Source of the DNA: Betaproteobacteria bacterium RIFCSPLOWO2_12_FULL_68_19
GTDB lineage: Bacteria > Pseudomonadota > Gammaproteobacteria > Burkholderiales > SG8-39
Assembly (NCBI GenBank): GCA_001772055.1
Contig: MERP01000043.1
Location: forward strand, 1-37,062
Length of the DNA stretch: 37,062 nucleotides
Direction of reading: 5' to 3'
Below, piece by piece: positions 1 through 8,558 of this stretch; positions within the stretch are counted from its first letter, which is position 1, and each line of letters opens with the position of its first letter. A program made the position numbers and the translations under genes. The notes under the pieces were generated by a model. The model was given only the letters and a program-made list of their open reading frames with translations, did no database searches and was not told where the DNA came from.

Positions 1-144
1 TACACCGACATGTACCCGGGGATGGCCAAGCAGGCGCGCGACGAGGGCTTCGGCGAGATCGCCGACTGGTTCGAGACCCTCGCCAAGGCCGAGCGCAGCC
101 ACGCCAACCGCTTCCAGAAAGCCCTGGACGGCCTGAGTGATTAG
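1..144 (+). CDS. Rubrerythrin family protein, C-terminal fragment (5' end outside window)
   Basis: Only the last 47 codons are present, reading in frame from base 1 to a TAG at 142-144. The peptide contains the last helix of a ferritin-like diiron four-helix bundle, with an E-x-x-H pair in [11 protein letters not shown], as in rubrerythrins. Rubrerythrins reduce hydrogen peroxide in the cytoplasm using a diiron centre, often with a rubredoxin-like domain; whether this one has that domain cannot be seen. The stop lies inside the first codons of the next gene (DUF3501), so the two are probably translationally coupled. Rubrerythrin next to DUF3501 is a pairing I recall from proteobacterial genomes. 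The fragment is short, so the family call is good but not certain. Confidence 0.8.
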   Translation, partial: YTDMYPGMAKQARDEGFGEIADWFETLAKAERSHANRFQKALDGLSD

Positions 145-711
145 AAGAGAGAGTCTTCTTTCGCTGGAAGCCTACGCGCGGGAGCGCAACGCGTTCCGCG
201 CCAGCGTGATGGCGCACAAGAAGAAACGCACCGTCCGCCTGGGCGAGCACGTGACGCTGCAATTCGAGGACGAGCTCACCATCCGCTACCAGGTCCAGGA
301 GATGCTGCGCATCGAGCGCATCTTCGAGGAGCAGGGGATCCAGGGGGAGCTCGACGCCTACAACCCGCTCGTTCCCGACGGCGCCAACTGGAAGGCGACC
401 ATGCTGATCGAGTATCCCGACGCCGAGGAGCGCCGCCGCATGCTGGCGCGGCTCAAGGGCATCGAGCGGCGCACCTGGGTGCGGGTCGCGGGCTGCGAGC
501 GGGTCGATGCGATCGCCGACGAGGACCTCGAGCGCGAGACCGAGGAGAAGACCTCGGCGGTCCACTTTGTTCGTTTTGAATTGTCGGAAGAAATGCGCAA
601 ACGGTTGCGCGGCGGAGCGCCGCTTTCGATGGGCATCGACCATCCGCGCTACCGCGCCGAGGTCGAGGTGCCGGCCGGGGTGCGCGAGGCGCTCGTCGCC
701 GACCTCGCCGC

Positions 712-715
<4 letters not shown>
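137..715 (+). CDS. DUF3501 family protein
   Basis: This 192-residue cytoplasmic protein has no signal peptide or membrane segment. It starts at GTG 137 and overlaps the rubrerythrin stop by 8 bases. Features I associate with DUF3501 are the early block [19 protein letters not shown], the segment [16 protein letters not shown], an [18 protein letters not shown] core and a C-terminal beta-rich part ending in [11 protein letters not shown]. Its biochemical role is not known to me. Coupling to a rubrerythrin suggests a part in peroxide or redox-stress metabolism, which is inference from context only. The stop codon shares the palindrome CTAG (712-715) with the stop of proB on the other strand, so the two genes converge with no spacer. 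The middle (about 565-605) has an unusual run of AT-rich codons. Confidence 0.85.
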
Positions 716-2847
<2,132 letters not shown>

Positions 2848-2868
2848 CTTGCAGTGTCCTGGCCCGGC

Positions 2869-3126
2869 TTACGCCGGGATCACGCTTACGGTGTTCTTGC
2901 TGTCCTCGCCCTTGACTGCATAGCGCACCTGCCCGGTGACCCGCGCGAACAGCGTGTGGTCGCGCCCCATGCCGACGTTGGCGCCGGGGTGCACGCGCGT
3001 GCCGCGCTGGCGCACCAGGATCTGCCCGGCGTTGACGCGCTCGCCGCCGAACGCCTTCACGCCGAGGCGCTTCGCCTGCGAGTCGCGGCCGTTGCGCGAG
3101 CTGCCGCCCGCTTTCTTGTGTGCCAT
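2869..3126 (-). CDS. rpmA: 50S ribosomal protein L27
   Basis: L27 sits near the peptidyl transferase centre of the 50S subunit. The 85-residue sequence has the standard N-terminus [16 protein letters not shown], the central [17 protein letters not shown] and a basic beta-rich core; length is normal. The start ATG 3126 has AGGGG six bases upstream, and only three bases separate it from the rplU stop. Cotranscription with rplU is the usual bacterial arrangement. There is no sign of the N-terminal extension processed in Firmicutes. Confidence 0.98.
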   Translation of the reverse strand: MAHKKAGGSSRNGRDSQAKRLGVKAFGGERVNAGQILVRQRGTRVHPGANVGMGRDHTLFARVTGQVRYAVKGEDSKNTVSVIPA

Positions 3127-3129
3127 CTT

Positions 3130-3441
3130 CTACCCCTGGATGTCGTCGATGCGGACCTCGGTGTACGACTGCCGGTGGCCCTGCGATTTCTGGTAGTGCT
3201 TGCGCCGGCGCAGCTTGAAGATGCGCACCTTGTCGGCGCGCCCCTGCGAGATCACGGTGCCCTTCACCTGCGCGCCGGCCACGAGCGGCGCGCCGACCTT
3301 GACGGCGTCGCCGGCGCCGACCAGCAGCACCTCGTCGAAGCAAACCGAGGCGCCGACCTGCGCGCCCAGCGCCTCGACGCGCAGCTGCGTCCCGGGTTCG
3401 ACCCGGTATTGCTTGCCGCCCGACTTGATGACCGCGTACAT
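3130..3441 (-). CDS. rplU: 50S ribosomal protein L21
   Basis: L21 binds 23S rRNA in the 50S subunit. The 103-residue protein has the family start [14 protein letters not shown], the FDEVLLVG strand, and the conserved [14 protein letters not shown] near the C-terminus. The track starts ten codons earlier, but the Met at 3441 matches the family N-terminus exactly. A good promoter lies about 40 bases upstream on the minus strand. L21, L27 and Obg form a standard cluster. Confidence 0.98.
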   Translation of the reverse strand: MYAVIKSGGKQYRVEPGTQLRVEALGAQVGASVCFDEVLLVGAGDAVKVGAPLVAGAQVKGTVISQGRADKVRIFKLRRRKHYQKSQGHRQSYTEVRIDDIQG

Positions 3442-3459
3442 GAGAGCCTGCACCCCGCC

Positions 3460-3488
3460 TTGCGTCCGCAAAGACTTGGAATTATAAG
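3460..3488 (+). promoter_or_regulatory. Predicted promoter of ispB
   Basis: The plus strand has TTGCGT at 3460-3465 and TATAAG at 3483-3488 with a 17-base spacer. A start seven bases beyond the -10 falls on the GTG at 3495, so the message may be leaderless or nearly so. It overlaps the rplU promoter, so the two probably compete for polymerase. Confidence 0.55.
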
Positions 3489-3510
3489 CGATCGGTGACT
3501 TTTGTGTCCA
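3481..3510 (-). promoter_or_regulatory. Predicted promoter of rplU-rpmA(-obgE-proB)
   Basis: On the minus strand a -35 TGGACA (complement of 3505-3510; five of six matches) and a perfect -10 TATAAT (complement of 3481-3486) are separated by 18 bases. Start of transcription would fall near 3474, giving a leader of about 33 bases. The -10 overlaps the -10 of the divergent ispB promoter. Confidence 0.7.
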
Positions 3511-4463
3511 TGCTCGCGCCGGTCGCCGAGGACTTGCGGCGCGTCGACGCGCTGCTGCGCGAGCGGCTGGATTCCGACGTGGCGCTGGTGCGCGAGGTGG
3601 CGCAGTACATCGTCGCGGCCGGCGGCAAGCGCCTCAGGCCGGCCCTGCTGCTGCTCGCGTGCGGGGCCTGCGGCTACCGCGGCGAGGCGCGCCTGCCCCT
3701 CGCCGCGGTGATCGAGCTCATCCACACCGCGACGCTGCTGCACGACGACGTGGTCGACGAGTCGCAGCTGCGCCGCGGCCGGCGCACCGCGAACGCGGCG
3801 TTCGGCAACGCGGCCGCGGTGCTGGTCGGCGACTTCCTCTACTCGCGCGCCTTCCAGATGATGGTCGAGCTCGACCACATGCGCGTGATGCGGGTGCTCG
3901 CCGACGCCACCAACGCGATCGCGGCCGGGGAAGTGATGCAGCTCATGGCGAGCCGCGATCCCGACGTCGACGAGGCGCGCTACCTCGAGGTGATCCGGCG
4001 CAAGACGGCGAAGCTGTTCGAGGCCGCGGCGCGTCTGGGCGGCGTGCTCGCGGGCGGGTCGCAGGCGCTCGAGGAGGGTCTCGCCGCCTACGGCATGCAT
4101 CTGGGCACGGCGTTCCAGCTCGTCGACGACGTGCTCGACTACTCGGGCGACGCCGCGGCGATCGGCAAGAGCCTGGGGGACGACCTGGCCGAAGGCAAGC
4201 CGACGCTGCCGCTCATCCGCGCGCTGCGCACCGGCACGCGCGAGCAGGCGGCGCTGGTGCGGCGCGCGATCCTGGAGGGCGGGCGCGAGGAGTTTGCCGG
4301 CGTGCTGGAAGCGATCCGCGCCTGCGGCGCGCTCGACTACGCGCGCGAGGCGGCGGGCCGCGAAGCGCAGGCCGCGGCGCGCGCCCTCGCGCCGCTGCCT
4401 GCCTCTGAGTTCAGGCAATCTTTGCTAGAATTGGCGTCCTTCTCGGTGACCCGCAGCAGCTAG
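3495..4463 (+). CDS. ispB: Octaprenyl (polyprenyl) diphosphate synthase
   Basis: The enzyme extends farnesyl diphosphate with isopentenyl diphosphate to make the side chain of ubiquinone. The 322-residue protein is a complete trans-isoprenyl synthase: [11 protein letters not shown], the first aspartate-rich motif [36 protein letters not shown], the second aspartate-rich motif DDVLDYSGD and [13 protein letters not shown]. It follows E. coli IspB closely. Two starts are possible, GTG 3495 and ATG 3510; neither has a Shine-Dalgarno, and GTG 3495 coincides with the predicted transcription start. It is divergent from rplU, a common arrangement. The 3' end carries an extended -10 that probably serves tRNA-Pro. 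Confidence 0.95.
   Translation: MTFVSMLAPVAEDLRRVDALLRERLDSDVALVREVAQYIVAAGGKRLRPALLLLACGACGYRGEARLPLAAVIELIHTATLLHDDVVDESQLRRGRRTANAAFGNAAAVLVGDFLYSRAFQMMVELDHMRVMRVLADATNAIAAGEVMQLMASRDPDVDEARYLEVIRRKTAKLFEAAARLGGVLAGGSQALEEGLAAYGMHLGTAFQLVDDVLDYSGDAAAIGKSLGDDLAEGKPTLPLIRALRTGTREQAALVRRAILEGGREEFAGVLEAIRACGALDYAREAAGREAQAAARALAPLPASEFRQSLLELASFSVTRSS
4423..4431 (+). promoter_or_regulatory. Possible extended -10 promoter for tRNA-Pro inside ispB
   Basis: TGCTAGAAT matches an extended -10 (TGn then TAGAAT, five of six to TATAAT). It lies in the last codons of ispB, about 48 bases before the tRNA. No convincing -35 is present, as is tolerated for extended -10 promoters. Inference from sequence only. 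Confidence 0.4.
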
Positions 4464-4478
4464 CTCGTCTGCCGGATC

Positions 4479-4555
4479 GGGGTGTAGCTCAGCCTGGTAG
4501 AGTACTGCGTTCGGGACGCAGGTGTCGCTGGTTCAAATCCAGTCACCCCGACCAA
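4479..4555 (+). tRNA. tRNA-Pro, anticodon CGG
   Basis: The 77-base gene folds as a canonical tRNA: acceptor CGGGGTG pairs with CACCCCG, the D arm contains TAGCTCAGCCTGGTAGAGTA, and the anticodon stem CTGCG/CGCAG encloses loop TTCGGGA with anticodon CGG at 4513-4515. The T arm contains GGTTCAAATCC, and the CCA end is encoded at 4553-4555. It decodes CCG, a heavily used proline codon here. It resembles E. coli proK. It lies between ispB and the PP0621-like gene; no terminator is visible after it. Confidence 0.97.
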
Positions 4556-4589
4556 TCCGTCGTTCTCCCGTTAGTTGGATAATCGCGCG

Positions 4590-4814
4590 ATGGGCCGGCT
4601 CCTCGTCCTCGTGCTGCTCGCCGTCGTCGCCGTCTGGCTGATCCGCCGGGCCCTGCGTGCGCCCACAAACAGTACTGAAGTTCCGAAGAAGACCGAGGAC
4701 CTTGTGCGCTGCGCCCATTGCGGCGTGCACCTGCCGCGCGCCGAGGCGCACGCCGCCGCCGGGGCGCTGTACTGCAGCGACCAGCACGCGCAGCTCGGGC
4801 CCGGAAAGCGCTGA
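4590..4814 (+). CDS. PP0621 family small membrane-anchored zinc-ribbon-like protein
   Basis: This 74-residue protein has an N-terminal hydrophobic helix (GRLLVLVLLAVVAVWL, about residues 2-17), a basic stretch, then a likely zinc site from CAHC (about 43-46) and the pair in YCSDQH. I recognise it as the PP0621 type found upstream of pilS in many beta- and gammaproteobacteria; its role is unknown. The track uses TTG 4575, but ATG 4590 begins the hydrophobic helix directly. A GATAAT hexamer ends seven bases before this ATG, so a leaderless message is possible. The stop overlaps the pilS start (TGATG), which suggests coupling to the two-component pair. Confidence 0.8.
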   Translation: MGRLLVLVLLAVVAVWLIRRALRAPTNSTEVPKKTEDLVRCAHCGVHLPRAEAHAAAGALYCSDQHAQLGPGKR

Positions 4815-6415
4815 TGGAAGCGCAAGTGCGCTACCCGGAGCTGTTCCTCGCGCCTCGCAGCGCCACCGAGGAGTCGTTCTGGATCTCGCTCGGCTACTTC
4901 AACCTGTACCGCATCGCGGTGGCGACGCTGTTCTCCACCCTGACGCTGATCTACGACGACGAGCTCAAGTTCGGCGCCCACTGGCTCGACCTGTTCCGCT
5001 ACGTCGCGGTCGGGTACCTGTTCCTCGCGCTGCTCTTCCACGGCGTGCTGCGCAGCCGCGAGCAGTTCAACCTGCAGCTCTCGCTGCATGTGTGCCTCGA
5101 CGTGGTCGCCATCACGCTGCTCATGTACGCGAGCGGCGGCTTCCGCAGCGGCCTGGGCGTGATGCTGCTCATCTCGCTTATCGCCGCCGCGATCGTCGCG
5201 CCGCGGCGCCTGTCCTTCCTGTATGCCGCGCTCGCCTCGATCGCGCTGCTGCTCGAGCAGGGCTACTGGGTGCTCGGGCACGACGCGTCGACCACCGACT
5301 TCCTGCAGCCCAGCCTGCTCGCGATGGGCTGCTTCGCCGGCGCCGGCATCACCGGCTGGCTCGCGCAGCGGGTCGCGACCAACGAGCGCCTGGCGCGCCA
5401 GCGCGGGCGCGAGCTCCAGACGCAGACGCGCGTCAACCAGCTCGTGATCCAGGACATGCACGACGGGGTGGTGGTGCTCGACCACGACGGGCGCGTGGTG
5501 CAGCACAATCCCCAGGCGCAGCGGCTGCTGCGCGCGGAGCGGCTGCTCGGCGCCGAGATCGCGGCCCTGGTGCCGCGCTTCGCCGAGAGCTGGGGCGGAT
5601 GGCGCTCCGGGCAGGTCGCGGCCGGCGCGCCGGCGAATTTCAGCGTGCGCGGCCGCGACATCGGCCTGCGCCTGCTCGACAGCGGCCGCGAGGAGGGGTT
5701 CAGCGTGCTGTTCATCGAGGACACGACCCGCGCGCGCGAGCAGGCGCAGCAGCTCAAGCTCGCCGCGCTCGGCCGGCTCACCGCCAACATCGCCCACGAG
5801 ATCCGCAACCCGCTCGCCGCGATCAGCCACGCCGCGGAGCTCCTGCAGGAGGACAAGCATGCCGAGGAGCGCGGCCGCCTGACCGACATCATCCAGGACA
5901 ACACGCGCCGCCTCGAGCGGCTGGTGTCCGACGTGCTGCAGCTGAGCCGCCGCGACCGCATGTCGGCCGAGCCGATCCGCGTCGTGCCCTGGCTGCGCGA
6001 GTTCCTGGGCGAATTCGTCGCCAACGAGTCGGTGCCGCGCGGCCGCTTCGCGCTCGACGCGGCGCGCGACCTCTGGGTGCACTTCGACCGCGAGCATCTG
6101 CGCCAGGTGATGTGGAACCTGCTGCGGAACGCGGTGCGCTACGCGCACACCGAGCCGGCGAGCGTGCGCATCATCGCGCTGCGCGGCTTCGCCGACGGCG
6201 TAGAATTGAGCGTCGTCGACAACGGTCCCGGGGTGCCGGCGTCGAGCCAGGGGCAGCTGTTCGAGCCCTTTTTCACCACCGAGGCCAAGGGCACCGGCCT
6301 GGGTCTTTACCTGGCGCGCGAGCTGTGCGCCGCCAACCGCGCGACGCTCGAGTACGTGAACGACATGCAGGGGGCCCATTTCAGGATTCTTTGCCGCGAG
6401 GCGCGGCCCTCATGA
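4814..6415 (+). CDS. pilS: PilS-type membrane sensor histidine kinase
   Basis: The 533-residue kinase is predicted to sense an inner-membrane signal and phosphorylate PilR, which with sigma-54 controls pilin expression. About six hydrophobic segments lie between residues 30 and 200. A PAS-like region follows (DMHDGVVVLDHDGRVVQHNP), then the H-box with His328 in ANIAHEIRNPLAAISHAAELL minus its last base-paired residues, the N-box MWNLLRNAVRYA, the G1 box VVDNGPGVP, and FEPFFTTEAKGTGLGLYLA. All catalytic boxes look intact. I start at ATG 4814, which overlaps the PP0621 stop; the track ORF runs 32 codons further upstream inside that gene. The stop overlaps the pilR ATG. No pilin gene is in the window. 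Confidence 0.93.
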   Translation: MEAQVRYPELFLAPRSATEESFWISLGYFNLYRIAVATLFSTLTLIYDDELKFGAHWLDLFRYVAVGYLFLALLFHGVLRSREQFNLQLSLHVCLDVVAITLLMYASGGFRSGLGVMLLISLIAAAIVAPRRLSFLYAALASIALLLEQGYWVLGHDASTTDFLQPSLLAMGCFAGAGITGWLAQRVATNERLARQRGRELQTQTRVNQLVIQDMHDGVVVLDHDGRVVQHNPQAQRLLRAERLLGAEIAALVPRFAESWGGWRSGQVAAGAPANFSVRGRDIGLRLLDSGREEGFSVLFIEDTTRAREQAQQLKLAALGRLTANIAHEIRNPLAAISHAAELLQEDKHAEERGRLTDIIQDNTRRLERLVSDVLQLSRRDRMSAEPIRVVPWLREFLGEFVANESVPRGRFALDAARDLWVHFDREHLRQVMWNLLRNAVRYAHTEPASVRIIALRGFADGVELSVVDNGPGVPASSQGQLFEPFFTTEAKGTGLGLYLARELCAANRATLEYVNDMQGAHFRILCREARPS

Positions 6416-7782
6416 AGCGCGTCGAGAGGCCCGGCGCGGGGCGCGGCGCGCAGGTGCTGGTGGTCGACGACGAGCCCGACATCCGCGAGCTGCTCGAGCT
6501 GACGCTGCTCAAGATGGGGCTGGGCGTGGCGAGCGTGGGCTCGATCGCCGAGGCGAAGGAGCGCCTGAAGAGCGAGCGCTACGACCTGTGCCTGACCGAC
6601 ATGCGCCTGTCGGACGGCGAGGGCATCGAGCTGGTGCGCCACATCGCCGCCCTCGCCGCGGACCTGCCGGTGGCGGTGATCACCGCCTACGGCAGCGCCG
6701 AGAACGCCGTGGCGGCGCTCAAGGCGGGCGCCTTCGACTACGTATCGAAGCCGGTCGGCCTGGAGCAGCTGCGCGCGCTGGTGCGCGCGGCGCTGTCGCT
6801 GCCCGACCGCGCCGAGGCGCCGGCGCGCGGCGAGCGGCTGCTCGGCGCGAGCGCGCCGCTCGCGCAGGTGCGCGAGCTGATCGGCAAGCTCGCGCGCACC
6901 CAGGCGCCGGTCTACATCTCGGGGGAGTCCGGCAGCGGCAAGGAGCTCGCCGCGCGCCTGATCCACGAGAACGGCGCCCGCCGCGACAAGCCCTTCGTGC
7001 CGGTGAACTGCGGCGCGATTCCCGAGACGCTGATGGAGAGCGAGTTCTTCGGCTACAAGAAGGGCGCCTTCACCGGCGCCGGCGAGGACCGCGAAGGCTT
7101 TTTCCAGGCCGCCAACGGCGGCACGCTGTTCCTCGACGAGGTCGCCGAGCTGCCCCTGGGCATGCAAGTCAAGCTGCTGCGCTCGATCCAGGAGAAGCGC
7201 GTGCGCAAGGTCGGCGCCACGCAGGAGGACCCGGTCGACGTGCGCATCATCTGCGCCACCCACCAGAAGCTCGCCACCCTGGTCGCCGCGGGGCGCTTCC
7301 GCCAGGACCTCTTCTACCGCATCAACGTGATCGAGCTGCCGATGCCGCCGCTGCGCGAGTGCCGCGAGGACGTGCCGCTGATCGCGAACGCCATCCTTGC
7401 CCGCATCGCGGCGCAGGCCGGCACGGCGCCGCCGCGGCTCACCGCCGGGGCGCTCGAGGCGCTGTCGCGCCACGACTTCCCGGGAAACATCCGCGAGCTC
7501 GAGAACATCCTCGAGCGCGCGGTGGCGCTCTCGGGCAGCGAGCAGATCGGCGTCGAGGACCTCAGGCTCGCGCCCCTGGCCGCCGAGGCCGAGGCCGGGC
7601 GCGCGGGCGGGCCCGAGCCGCTGCCCGACTACCTCGACGCCCTGGAGCGCAAGGCGATCCTCGAGGCGCTCGCGAAGACCGGCTTCAACCGCACCGCGGC
7701 CGCCAAGCTGCTCGGCATCACCTTCCGCCAATTGCGCTACCGCATGCAGCGCCTGGGCATCCGTGAGGAAAATAAGTCCTGA
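6412..7782 (+). CDS. pilR: PilR-type sigma-54 dependent response regulator
   Basis: This 456-residue NtrC-family activator has three domains. The receiver domain (about 12-130) starts [13 protein letters not shown], with the phospho-acceptor Asp63 in CLTDMRL and Lys in YVSKPVG. The AAA+ domain (about 145-375) has Walker A GESGSGKE, an intact sigma-54 contact loop GAFTGA, and Walker [14 protein letters not shown]. The C-terminal Fis-type helix-turn-helix contains [20 protein letters not shown]. Domain order and length are those of PilR. ATG 6412 overlaps the pilS stop (ATGA), giving coupled expression of kinase and regulator. The gene overlaps ampD at the 3' end. Confidence 0.95.
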   Translation: MKRVERPGAGRGAQVLVVDDEPDIRELLELTLLKMGLGVASVGSIAEAKERLKSERYDLCLTDMRLSDGEGIELVRHIAALAADLPVAVITAYGSAENAVAALKAGAFDYVSKPVGLEQLRALVRAALSLPDRAEAPARGERLLGASAPLAQVRELIGKLARTQAPVYISGESGSGKELAARLIHENGARRDKPFVPVNCGAIPETLMESEFFGYKKGAFTGAGEDREGFFQAANGGTLFLDEVAELPLGMQVKLLRSIQEKRVRKVGATQEDPVDVRIICATHQKLATLVAAGRFRQDLFYRINVIELPMPPLRECREDVPLIANAILARIAAQAGTAPPRLTAGALEALSRHDFPGNIRELENILERAVALSGSEQIGVEDLRLAPLAAEAEAGRAGGPEPLPDYLDALERKAILEALAKTGFNRTAAAKLLGITFRQLRYRMQRLGIREENKS

Positions 7783-8305
7783 GGGGCTGCTCGAGGGCGT
7801 GCGCTACGTCGCCTCGCCCAACTGCGACGAGCGCCCCGCCGGGGTCGCGGTCAGCCTGGTGCTCGTGCACGCCATCAGCCTGCCGCCGGGGCGCTACGGC
7901 GGCGACGCGATCGAGCGGCTGTTCACCAACCGCCTCGACCCGCAGGCGCATCCGTATTTCCGGGAAATCTCTTCCTTAAGAGTATCTGCTCACTTCCTCG
8001 TGCGCCGCGACGGCCGGCTCGTCCAGTTCGTGCCGCTGGGCAAGCGCGCCTGGCACGCCGGCGTGTCGCGCTGGCGCGCGCGCGAGCGCTGCAACGACTT
8101 CTCCGTCGGCGTCGAGCTCGAGGGCGCCGAGGACGATCGCTTCACCCCCGCGCAGTACGCCACCCTCGCATCTCTTCTGAAGAAGCTGCATCTGCGCGAT
8201 ATCGCCGCGCACAGCGACGTCGCGCCCGGACGCAAGAGCGATCCCGGCGCGCGCTTCGACTGGCCGCGCCTGCTCGTCGCGCTCTCGCAACACCACCATA
8301 TCTAG
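7763..8305 (+). CDS. ampD: 1,6-anhydro-N-acetylmuramyl-L-alanine amidase AmpD
   Basis: AmpD is a cytoplasmic zinc amidase that cleaves anhydro-muropeptides during peptidoglycan recycling. The 180-residue protein aligns along its length with E. coli AmpD: LVHAISLPPG (first zinc His), DPQAHPYFREI, LRVSAHFLVRRDG, GKRAWHAGVS, ERCNDFSVGVELEG, and AAHSDVAPGRKSDPG with the remaining zinc ligands. The start GTG 7763 gives the family-like N-terminus [15 protein letters not shown] and overlaps the pilR 3' end by 20 bases, so the downstream start is read within pilR. No strong Shine-Dalgarno is seen. An unusual AT-rich codon cluster (TTA AGA GTA TCT GCT) sits at about 7976-7990. Confidence 0.95.
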   Translation: MRKISPEGLLEGVRYVASPNCDERPAGVAVSLVLVHAISLPPGRYGGDAIERLFTNRLDPQAHPYFREISSLRVSAHFLVRRDGRLVQFVPLGKRAWHAGVSRWRARERCNDFSVGVELEGAEDDRFTPAQYATLASLLKKLHLRDIAAHSDVAPGRKSDPGARFDWPRLLVALSQHHHI

Positions 8306-8558
8306 TTACCTCGGGGCACGAGGTCCCTACCTGTTGTTGTGCGCCGCCGCAATGACCCCTAGATCCGGGGTCGAATCGCTGCTCATACTCAATATCTTGT
8401 GGCCCGCGCTTGCAAAAAAAAATTTGCGCGGGTACATTGCCCACAAGTCGTAGTGAATAAGCCGGAATCAGATACTAAATGTAGTAGCAGGTCGTCATGG
8501 AACCGCGCGACGCGGCGGGACGGCCCCGGGCGAGCAGTACCGAGAACGGGAGAAAGAG
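8306..8558 (+). promoter_or_regulatory. nrdA upstream regulatory region
   Basis: This 253-base region holds no gene. From left to right: a hairpin ACCTCG/CGAGGT (8308-8324) just after ampD without a T-run; an inverted repeat GACCCC/GGGGTC (8354-8372); a first NrdR-box-like site ACTCAATATCTTGTGG (8387-8402); a promoter TTGCAA (8410-8415), 17 bases, TACATT (8433-8438); and a second NrdR-like site CCACAAGTCGTAGTGA (8441-8456). The promoter spacer contains an A9TTT tract flanked by CCCGCGC/GCGCGGG arms. A leader of about 110 bases follows, with GGGAG before the nrdA ATG. NrdR is the ATP/dATP-sensing repressor of ribonucleotide reductase genes; the placement of sites either side of the promoter fits repression. 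Confidence 0.65.
8354..8372. repeat. Inverted repeat related to the 24.8 kb palindrome
   Basis: GACCCC and GGGGTC arms flank TAGATCC. The shared string CTAGATC(C)GGGGTC links it to the palindrome at 24811. It lies in the nrdA upstream region but well before the predicted promoter. Confidence 0.5.

Noticed and set aside
4571-6379. 602-residue minus-strand ORF opposite pilS
   Set aside because: Antisense to a kinase with intact catalytic boxes; composition typical of shadow frames.
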